Shown here: positions 34,430 through 41,023 of the stretch, one piece after another
Numbering within the stretch: position 1 is the stretch's first letter
Layout: the number at the start of each line of letters is the position of its first letter
Assembly (NCBI GenBank): GCA_016208495.1
Contig: JACQXX010000041.1
Coordinates: 1-52,180 of the forward strand
Source of the DNA: Acidobacteriota bacterium
Lineage (GTDB): Bacteria; Acidobacteriota; Blastocatellia; Chloracidobacteriales; Chloracidobacteriaceae
DNA: 52,180 bases
Direction of reading: 5' to 3'
The notes under the pieces: generated by a model
What the model saw: the letters and a program-made list of their open reading frames with translations, nothing else
Told to the model about the DNA's origin: nothing
Databases searched by the model: none
Made by a program: the position numbers and the translations under genes

Positions 34430-35626
34430 ATGAAAAACCTCGGAAGCAAACTGGTATTCGGAATGGTGGTTTTGGCTCTTGGGTGGGCGATCTGGTGGGG
34501 CACACGTCCCACGCCGATCAAGGTCGAAGTGAGTCAGGTGACGCGGGGATCCCTTACGGTCACCGTTGATGCCGAAGGGAAAACGCGCGTTCGGGATCGC
34601 TTTGTGATTGGCTCGCCAGTCGGAGGCCGATTGCTGCGGATTGGGCTTCGCCGGGGCGATCAAGTGACTCAACAACAAGTCGTTGCCAACATTGACCCAC
34701 TCCCGCTTTCGCCGCTTGATCCACGTGAAACGGCTCAAGCCACCAGTCGGGTGGTGGCTGCCGAAGCCCTGGTTCGCGAAGCAGCAGCCAATCAGGCCCA
34801 CGTAACGGCTGAGGTCGAACAGGCCCGGCGTGAACTGGCCCGCGCTGAAAAACTGGCAACCACCGGTGATGTTGCTCCACAGGAAGTCGAGCGATTACGA
34901 CTTGGGGTTGAGACTGCTTCCAAAGCAGTTGAGGCAGCAGCCTTTAGAGTGAAGGCCGCCGAAGCTGAAGTGAATGTCGCCAAAGCCGCGTTGCTGGCAT
35001 TGAAGCCCACTCGTGAAATAAAAGCCGGCCTGCCAATTGAAGTCCGGTCACCCGTGGCTGGAAAAGTGTTGCGGGTGATTGAAGAAAGCGAACGCATTGT
35101 GACCGCTGGAACACCACTGGTTGAAATCAGCAACCCTTCAAATCTTGAAATTGTCATTGATGTACTTTCAACCGATGCCGTGAGAATTCTTCCGGGAACA
35201 CCCGTGACCATCAGTGGTTGGGGAAATGAAACACGCCTCAAAGCCCAGGTTCGACTGATTGAACCATCGGCTTTTACCAAAATTTCGGCGCTCGGGGTCG
35301 AAGAGCAACGCGTCAATGTGATTGCTGATTTTCAGGAGCCTCAATCCCAACTCGGTGACGGCTATCGGGTCGAAGCTTCAATCGTGATCTGGGAAAATTC
35401 AAATGTGGCCAAAGTCCCGGCCAGTGCCCTGTTTCGAGTTGGAACCAATTGGGCGGTGTTTGTGGTCGAAGACGGAAAAGTCATTCGTCGCCAGATTGAA
35501 ATTGGTCATCGCAATACCTTTGAAGCTGAGGCTCTGAACGGGCTTTTGCCTGGAACGTTCGTGGTGCTTCATCCATCAAATCAATTGCAAGATGGAACAC
35601 TGGTTGAAGTGGCGAACAAACAGTGA
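34430..35626 (+). CDS. HlyD/MacA-type periplasmic adaptor protein
   Basis: A 398-residue membrane fusion protein that links the inner-membrane ABC exporter to the outside. One N-terminal anchor helix ([17 protein letters not shown]), a barrel-sandwich half ([20 protein letters not shown]), a long coiled coil (about 95-190, Ala/Glu-rich with [20 protein letters not shown]), the second lipoyl half ([20 protein letters not shown]) and a beta-barrel domain follow in order. I chose the ATG at 34430; the upstream 14 codons lie in a T-rich repeat tract. It is the third gene of the transporter set. The stop is followed directly by a large dispersed element. Confidence 0.88.
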   Translation: MKNLGSKLVFGMVVLALGWAIWWGTRPTPIKVEVSQVTRGSLTVTVDAEGKTRVRDRFVIGSPVGGRLLRIGLRRGDQVTQQQVVANIDPLPLSPLDPRETAQATSRVVAAEALVREAAANQAHVTAEVEQARRELARAEKLATTGDVAPQEVERLRLGVETASKAVEAAAFRVKAAEAEVNVAKAALLALKPTREIKAGLPIEVRSPVAGKVLRVIEESERIVTAGTPLVEISNPSNLEIVIDVLSTDAVRILPGTPVTISGWGNETRLKAQVRLIEPSAFTKISALGVEEQRVNVIADFQEPQSQLGDGYRVEASIVIWENSNVAKVPASALFRVGTNWAVFVVEDGKVIRRQIEIGHRNTFEAEALNGLLPGTFVVLHPSNQLQDGTLVEVANKQ

Positions 35627-35634
35627 TGTCAGTC

Positions 35635-35969
35635 AAGTGATATCAGTCAGTAGTCAGTAATGCGAATTAAGGGTTGAAGTGGTTGTTGGTCCTCATCCCC
35701 GTTGGGATGGAGTAAGGTTAGCCGGTGGTCAGCGTTGCTTTGGACGCGCCACCACCGGATGCGGGTCAGTTCCAGATTGGCGCCGCCCGGCCAGCCGCCG
35801 CCGTAGGCGGTTGCCGGTGGGGCGGGAGAAATTGGGAATGACCGTCAACCCAGGGTTTCGAAGACTCCACCTGGGCTACGAGCCATCACCCGCTTCGCAG
35901 GTTAAAACCGAAACCTCGCTGTAGTATTAGTGAACTACTGACTACTGACTACTGACTACAAACTGATAT
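35635..35969. mobile_element. Large dispersed element L1 bounded by TAGTCAG heptamers
   Basis: The ends are inverted TAGTCAG arrays (35641-35658, and TGACTAC units at 35934-35960 ending ACAAACTGATAT). The interior contains CATCCCCGTTGGGATGGAG, a GCCGGTGGT ... ACCACCGG inverted pair, GC-rich CGCCCGGCCAGCCGCC and ACCCGCTTCGCAGGT. A second copy (L2) is at 44655-44967. The right end reaches the stop codon of the anti-sigma gene, and the left end starts about 8 nt after the adaptor stop. No protein is encoded. Confidence 0.8.
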
Positions 35970-36949
35970 TAGTTAACCGCAAACGAATAGTCAGCGCTTT
36001 CGCCCTCCGGGTCTGAACTGTCGGTCAGGGTTAAAATATAATCATCCGGTTTGAGCAATTTGGCTGAAATCTGACAATTGACATATTTTTTGGAGCCTGA
36101 ACTTTGGGGTTTCAGGCTGGCGGCTGACCAGATGAACTGATCCAAATTCATATCATTCACGGTGGTGAGAGTTGCTTTATACGAAGGTGCTGTCATGTTG
36201 GCGAGGAGCTGGAGCTTTAAAACCACTGTTGCGTTCGTTTTGGTGATGGTGATTTTTTGACTCTCTCCCTCATCGCGAAGGGTTCCCGCTTTCAGTACAA
36301 ACGAAATAACTGCTTCCGCCACTTTTTGGACAACGGCTGGCTTTAGTTCATTCAGTTTTTGCTCCAGTTGTGAATTCAAGGCTCGTGTTTGGGCTAATTC
36401 TTCATTCAAATGCTCAGCCTGTGTGACACGTTCCTCAATTTGGCGGGTTAAAGCTGCGGTTTGCTGCTGGATGGCAGCGTTCTCAGACCGGAAATGTTCC
36501 AATTCAGTTCGCATTCGTCGGTTGTCCATCACCACCAAAGTCGAACCCACCAGCAACCCCAGCATCACTGCCGCAAACGCGAATTGGGGAAATCCCACTT
36601 CAGAAAGATTCAATCGCTCACGCAATCGCCGCCACCAGGAAGGACTCTGGGCTGCTGACGGCTGTTGGGTTCGATGCTTCCCCGCTTTTTCATGAAGCGC
36701 CCTGGCAAACTCAACCCGTTCCCGTCGGTGTGGATTGGTCAGAAAACGTTGTTCAAAGAGCGGGCGCTGAACCTGGGGAAGATGACCGGTCACATACTGA
36801 TCAATCAACTCATCCTCCGTCACACACAGAACCTGGTACAGTTCGTCGTCATCAAAGAATCGCTCTTCGAAAGCAGTTTGCTCAGATTCGGAAAGTTCCC
36901 CAAGCAGGTATTTGACCAAATCCCTGGAATGGGGGTCAACGGTGCTCAT
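35969..36949 (-). CDS. Membrane anti-sigma factor
   Basis: A 326-residue single-span membrane protein. The N-terminal cytoplasmic segment (LVKYLLGELSESEQTAFEER, then VTEDELIDQYVTGHL, and RRERVEFARAL) follows the anti-sigma pattern common in acidobacteria and lacks a zinc-binding HxxxCxxC motif. A transmembrane helix lies at about 119-140 (FAFAAVMLGLLVGSTLVVMD). A coiled coil (about 141-205) and a beta-rich sensor domain follow outside. GAGGAA precedes the ATG. The ECF sigma gene lies directly upstream (94-bp gap) on the same strand, giving the pair. The signal it senses is unknown. Confidence 0.8.
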   Translation of the reverse strand: MSTVDPHSRDLVKYLLGELSESEQTAFEERFFDDDELYQVLCVTEDELIDQYVTGHLPQVQRPLFEQRFLTNPHRRERVEFARALHEKAGKHRTQQPSAAQSPSWWRRLRERLNLSEVGFPQFAFAAVMLGLLVGSTLVVMDNRRMRTELEHFRSENAAIQQQTAALTRQIEERVTQAEHLNEELAQTRALNSQLEQKLNELKPAVVQKVAEAVISFVLKAGTLRDEGESQKITITKTNATVVLKLQLLANMTAPSYKATLTTVNDMNLDQFIWSAASLKPQSSGSKKYVNCQISAKLLKPDDYILTLTDSSDPEGESADYSFAVN

Positions 36950-37043
36950 GATTTTTATTCCTCAGTGATTGAATAATGAGATCTGATGAATGTGGCTTAG
37001 GGAAAGGGCAGGTGCAAAAGGAAGTGCCGGAAAATCAAATTCG

Positions 37044-37667
37044 TTACACCTTTTCCCGGCATTTTCGGACACAGGCTTCCAGTTTTTCGCGCAACCGCAG
37101 AACCCGAATGCGTAAATTGTTGACCTGTATGCCAAACCTTTTAGCAAGCTGTTTGCGCCGCTCAATCCCAGCCCCACCAGCTTCCATATAATATTCAAGA
37201 ATCAATTCCCTGGTTTCAGGTGGAAATGTTTCAAGGCAGTGCTCTAAACACTCCAAATAGGCTTCATGGTCAGATCGTTGCTCCTGTTCTTTTTCAAGGT
37301 GGTATGGATTAACGGCAGGATGGTTGCCTGGCACCTGATCTTCAAGTGATTCCGGGGCTTTTTCAACTCGCCGCCAGTGTTCTTTGAGAAGGTTATAGGC
37401 AACACTGAAAAAGTATTTGGACGGAGTGTCAGTCCGAATGATTTCGCCTTCCAATAACCGTTTCAGCACGCGACTAAAGGTTTCATCGGCGTATTCTTCC
37501 GGCTCCGAGCAATTCCGGTTCACGAAAAACGAAACCAGTTTTTGTCGCAGGAGGTCATAGTTCCGTTCGGCCTGGACCTGATCGGGCCCAAGCAGGCTTA
37601 AGAGTCGGGCAAATGCCTCCTGGCTCGTGATGGGGGATGGAGATCGCGGCAAACTCTCTTTTTCCAT
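37044..37667 (-). CDS. ECF-type RNA polymerase sigma factor
   Basis: A 207-residue sigma-70 family regulator. Region 2 is recognisable in EEYADETFSRVLKRLLEGEI and YFFSVAYNLLKEHWRR, and region 4 in the C-terminal part (FPPETRELILEYYMEAGG ... RKQLAKRFGIQVNNLRIRVL). The C-terminal helix-turn-helix diverges somewhat from typical ECFs (QVNNLRIRVLRLREKLEAC). It is followed by the membrane anti-sigma gene and preceded, 221 bp upstream, by a membrane Ser/Thr kinase on the same strand; phosphorylation control is possible but not shown. Confidence 0.82.
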   Translation of the reverse strand: MEKESLPRSPSPITSQEAFARLLSLLGPDQVQAERNYDLLRQKLVSFFVNRNCSEPEEYADETFSRVLKRLLEGEIIRTDTPSKYFFSVAYNLLKEHWRRVEKAPESLEDQVPGNHPAVNPYHLEKEQEQRSDHEAYLECLEHCLETFPPETRELILEYYMEAGGAGIERRKQLAKRFGIQVNNLRIRVLRLREKLEACVRKCREKV

Positions 37668-37888
37668 TTGACCTTTTGATGGTTGGGGAAGACGCTCGGG
37701 TTATCACCAATCACCGTGCAATTGGACAACCGCCCACTCACGAGGAGGTTTCCATTGCCTTTGTTTCAATACATTGAGTTGTGCTTTCCGCAGTGCCTGC
37801 GCGGGAAGGAATACCATTCTTCAAATGTGACGGAGTCACTGGGTTTCGACTTGCTTTGAAAAGAGGTGGTCACCCTTGAATCCCACCG

Positions 37889-39748
37889 TCACAGGGTCAA
37901 CGTGTCTTGTTCACCAATGCTGATTTCCGGTTTTTTCGGCGCCGAGAGTTCAAAGGTTGATTCCGGCAACTGAGAGGCCAGCTCGGTGAGTGCCTCGGCC
38001 AGTTCACCTGCCGTGGGCCGCTGGTCCGGGTTTTTATCGAGTGTCCGCAAAATCAGGGCTTCGAGTTCCACGGGGATAGTGGGTGTGATTTCACGTGGCG
38101 GACGCGGCATTTCATTGAGATGTTTCATAATCACGCCGTAAACCCCTCCGGCAGTCAACGGGAACGGGACTTTCCCGCAGACGAGTTCATACATCATCAC
38201 TCCGACGCTATACACATCAACCTTCCCATCGTATGGCTGCGGACTCATTCGCTCTGGAGCCATGTAAGTCAATGTTCCAATGAAGCTTCCAGTTGCCGTG
38301 AGCTGATTGATTTTGTCACCGGTATCTTCAGCGGAAAGCTTGGCGATGCCGAAATCAACGACTTTGACGATCTCGCCGTCTTTGGTTCGGTGAAGGAAGA
38401 CATTGGGCGGTTTGATGTCGCGATGGATGATGCCCAGGCGGTGGGCTTCGGCCAGCACCTGACACACCGGTATCATCCATTGAATGCAGGTCTGAAGTGA
38501 CCGCGATGGGGTTTGTTTTAATTCATCCGCCAGCGAATGCCCGTGCAATAACTCCATCACCAGATAGGCGATGCCGTCGGTGGAAATTCCGGAGTCAAGC
38601 ACCGCAACCGCGTTGGGATGGTTAATCCGGGAAGTGGAAACCCCTTCCAGACGAAATCGTTCGACGGCCTCGGCAGAGTCATTTCCCGGAGGCGGACGAA
38701 AAACCTTGACCGCAATCGGACGATTGAGCCTCAAATGCGTTGCCCGAAACACCACGCCAAATCCACCTGCGCCGATTTTTTCATCCAGCCGGTATTTTTC
38801 GTCCAACACGGTCCCGGGGAGTGCTTCAGCCAGGGCTGAAAAAATCCGGTTGGCTTGTTGCTGCGAGGCCACCAGTTCTTGATTGACCCGTTTTACTTCC
38901 TGGATTTGGTGGTCCAGTTTCTCATTTTTCTCAGCCACATCACGATGGGCGGCACTGAGTTCCTCAACCTTTTGGTTGAGTTCCTGGGTCTGGCGCTGAA
39001 TGGTTTTATGGTCGAGGAAATTCTGAACCCGAAGCTCTGTCACTGTCCGGGCAAAGATATAGGCTAAACTGGTGGCAACCAGCCCCATGGTGTTTATTTC
39101 AACGACCGATTGGGCTTTGAGATAAAAGAAATTTGATACAAAAAAATAAAGATAGGTCAGCAGGAACGGAAGAAGGGGAAATTTATCAATCCAGGGAAAG
39201 CCGACAATGAGAAACATTAACCCCATAAAATAGATCAGTGGATTTCCACGCTGCATTAAAAAAATGAGAAATGAAATATGAGCCGCCACAACCGCGAAGG
39301 TAAACACCGCCAGAAGCCCGTTTCTGTGGTGTGGTTGAAAATCATGTGGCGAGTCTGGTTTTTTGAACCAGTCCAGCAGTAAAAACCCTGAAAAGACAAC
39401 AATGGAAAGGATATGGAGGCCGGTAAATGTGGTATGGAGCGGGCCGAGAGGCAATTTGAAGACGTTGAGAAAATCAAAAAAGATCAGGAGCAGAATAAAA
39501 ACAACCAGACAGAATACTGAAAAGATTCGAAACCGATTGAAATAAATAAAAAGCACTTCCTGAAAATATTCATTGCGAAGGTTTTCAGGAATGGTATTGA
39601 GGCTGTTTTTGAATAAATTGATTGGTTCCATGGGATCGAGTGGATCGATAAAGTAACCAACGGAATTCAGGAAACAGGTTACTGGATTGAGAGACTGTTG
39701 AACTGATTGTCGGCAATCTGTGGAGGAAGCCCCAACAAGATAGCGCAT
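37889..39748 (-). CDS. Membrane Ser/Thr protein kinase with N-terminal multi-helix domain
   Basis: A 619-residue kinase of Hanks type. Six membrane helices lie at about 70-235, with a coiled coil at 240-310 (TQELNQKVEELSAAHRDVAE). The kinase domain runs from about 319 (glycine loop IGAGGFGVVF, catalytic Lys in IAVKVF) through HRDIKPPNVFL and DFGIAK to APERM and the C-lobe near 590. All catalytic residues are present. The domain order is the reverse of the usual PknB (kinase first); here the membrane part comes first and could act as a sensor. The start is uncertain: the ATG at 39748 has only a weak site, and M40 (39631) is an alternative. A 221-bp gap without visible features follows. Confidence 0.88.
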   Translation of the reverse strand: MRYLVGASSTDCRQSVQQSLNPVTCFLNSVGYFIDPLDPMEPINLFKNSLNTIPENLRNEYFQEVLFIYFNRFRIFSVFCLVVFILLLIFFDFLNVFKLPLGPLHTTFTGLHILSIVVFSGFLLLDWFKKPDSPHDFQPHHRNGLLAVFTFAVVAAHISFLIFLMQRGNPLIYFMGLMFLIVGFPWIDKFPLLPFLLTYLYFFVSNFFYLKAQSVVEINTMGLVATSLAYIFARTVTELRVQNFLDHKTIQRQTQELNQKVEELSAAHRDVAEKNEKLDHQIQEVKRVNQELVASQQQANRIFSALAEALPGTVLDEKYRLDEKIGAGGFGVVFRATHLRLNRPIAVKVFRPPPGNDSAEAVERFRLEGVSTSRINHPNAVAVLDSGISTDGIAYLVMELLHGHSLADELKQTPSRSLQTCIQWMIPVCQVLAEAHRLGIIHRDIKPPNVFLHRTKDGEIVKVVDFGIAKLSAEDTGDKINQLTATGSFIGTLTYMAPERMSPQPYDGKVDVYSVGVMMYELVCGKVPFPLTAGGVYGVIMKHLNEMPRPPREITPTIPVELEALILRTLDKNPDQRPTAGELAEALTELASQLPESTFELSAPKKPEISIGEQDTLTL

Positions 39749-40000
39749 TTCCCAATTTGGGTAAATATTGGGTGCATTGGCTCACTTGAGCCAGATTCCA
39801 AATGAGAAACACCTTCACGCGTCAAGCGTGCCGGGTGCGAGGCAAGAAAAACGCTCTCGTCGAAAGACGATACGCTGAACCTTTTTGTGAAAATCTATAG
39901 CATTTGGATGATAGTGGTGGAAATTGAGCGACAGAACCGATTGCACCCAGAAAGGCCAGAGGGTATCTTTGGGTGAACGTTCCAATTTGAAGGGTACACT
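39749..40000. other. Intergenic stretch with no recognised feature
   Basis: Between the divergent kinase and the fluoride riboswitch. I see no gene, array or clear promoter. This stretch must contain the crcB promoter. Confidence 0.4.
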
Positions 40001-40063
40001 TTTTTGATGGCGATGGGGTTCGCCGATAACCACTCTGTTTTTCCAGAGTTGATGACTCCTGCT
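40001..40063 (+). promoter_or_regulatory. Fluoride riboswitch (crcB motif)
   Basis: The stem GGCG/CGCC encloses the conserved loop ATGGGGTT. It is followed by the strand AACCACTCTG, a CTCTG/CAGAG hairpin, and TTGATGACTCCTGC, matching the layout of the fluoride aptamer. The loop GGGGT can pair with ACTCC, forming the expected pseudoknot. It lies upstream of crcB on the same strand, as in other bacteria. The normally adjacent expression platform is displaced by a MITE-like element immediately 3'. Confidence 0.88.
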
Positions 40064-40154
40064 ATACCAATTTGCAATGGAATCCTCAGTATTAGAAAAC
40101 AGTCAAGTAATTCAATCAAATAAACTTAGTGAACTACTGACTACAAACTGGTAT
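40064..40154. mobile_element. MITE-like element D between riboswitch and crcB
   Basis: A 91-bp element with inverted ends ATACCAATTTG (40064) and CAAACTGGTAT (ending 40154). The core is AGTATTAGAAAACAGTCAAG and TAATTCAATCAAATAAACTT, then TAGTGAACTACTGACTACAA. It closely matches elements A and B. It starts right after the aptamer's last conserved base and ends 27 nt before the crcB start. Confidence 0.8.
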
Positions 40155-40181
40155 TACTTTCAGCAGTTGAGGAGACGTGTT

Positions 40182-40664
40182 ATGGAAACACTCTGGAAAT
40201 ATCTGGCGATTGCCGTGGGCGGAGCGATTGGGTCAATGGTTCGCTATTACCTTGGTACGACGGCGCTTTCACGCTGGGGGGCACCGTTTCCGACGGCCAC
40301 CTTTGTGATTAACATCACCGGGTCGTTTATTCTGGGCTTTTTTTTGACCTTGATTGCCGACCGATTTCCGGTGCATCCCAACTTCAGGCTGGCGGTGGCG
40401 GTTGGGTTTGTCGGCGCCTACACCACGTTTTCAACCTTTGAATTTGAAACAGCTACACTGGTGGCCGTCCGCGATATCATGCGGGCGGCGGTGTATGTCG
40501 CCCTGAGTGTGGCCGTCGGCTTTGCCGCCGTGTGGTTTGGAATGTACCTGGCAAAACGAGTGGTTGGAGCTTTCCCGGCCCGAATTGCCGCGACGGTTAG
40601 CGAGTTTTCTCACCCCGTGGTGCTGCCGGTCCTGCCTGAGCTTCAAAGTGAGGAAGAATCGTAA
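40182..40664 (+). CDS. crcB: CrcB, fluoride ion channel/exporter
   Basis: A 160-residue Fluc-type fluoride channel of the inner membrane; it works as a dual-topology dimer that removes fluoride from the cell. Four membrane helices are visible. The family motifs are GGAIGSMVRYYLG near the start, FVINITGSFILGFFLT (pore Asn) and GFVGAYTTFSTFEFET (the aromatic/polar pore segment). I chose the ATG at 40182 because GAGGAG lies 7 nt upstream; the 35 codons before it are encoded by the inserted element. Length is a little above the usual 120-130 because of a C-terminal tail. Fluoride-dependent control is expected from the upstream riboswitch. Confidence 0.93.
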   Translation: METLWKYLAIAVGGAIGSMVRYYLGTTALSRWGAPFPTATFVINITGSFILGFFLTLIADRFPVHPNFRLAVAVGFVGAYTTFSTFEFETATLVAVRDIMRAAVYVALSVAVGFAAVWFGMYLAKRVVGAFPARIAATVSEFSHPVVLPVLPELQSEEES

Positions 40665-40698
40665 GGGATCCGGAAGAAAATAAAATCCCACTGAAATC

Positions 40699-40731
40699 GG
40701 GTTCAGGGTTCAGGGTTCAGGGTTCAGGGTT
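40699..40731. repeat. GGGTTCA array downstream of crcB
   Basis: Four to five GGGTTCA units, mutually inverted to the CCCTGAA array at 40888-40914. Together they bracket element E. Confidence 0.88.
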
Positions 40732-40756
40732 TGAGGACTGGGGAACCAGTAGGTAC

Positions 40757-40858
40757 TACCATTTTGGAATGAAGGTATTGTATTACAGGAAGGCTAAATG
40801 ATTGAAAAAATTGTATTTCCCTCAGCCCTTAGCCCGGTACCCTCAGCCCCAAATGGTA
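40757..40858. mobile_element. MITE-like element E (CCCTCAG version)
   Basis: A 102-bp element with ends TACCATTTTGGAATGAA and CCCCAAATGGTA. The core AATGATTGAAAAAATTGTAT is shared with element F (45166). Three heptamer-like units CCCTCAG, CCCTTAG and CCCTCAG sit near the right end. Confidence 0.8.
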
Positions 40859-40887
40859 TACCGCTCAAACTGGATTATCTTGCTCTA

Positions 40888-40943
40888 AACCCTGAACCCT
40901 GAACCCTGAACCCTGGTGGTATGATATTTCCATCCGACTCCCT
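40888..40943. repeat. CCCTGAA array plus dispersed 33-bp end
   Basis: About four CCCTGAA units (40888-40914), then the exact reverse complement of the sequence at 11341-11373 (40911-40943). The rest of the gap to 41023 shows no further feature. Confidence 0.85.
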
Positions 40944-41023
40944 AAGTGTCTGACCGAAAATTCCAGGACAGTTTGAACCACGAACCCCACGAAAAAATCA
41001 AACACCTCTAAAATTCCAAACAC

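Noticed and set aside
40077-40181. 35-residue N-terminal extension of CrcB
   Set aside because: It is encoded by MITE-like element D; GAGGAG precedes the ATG at 40182.
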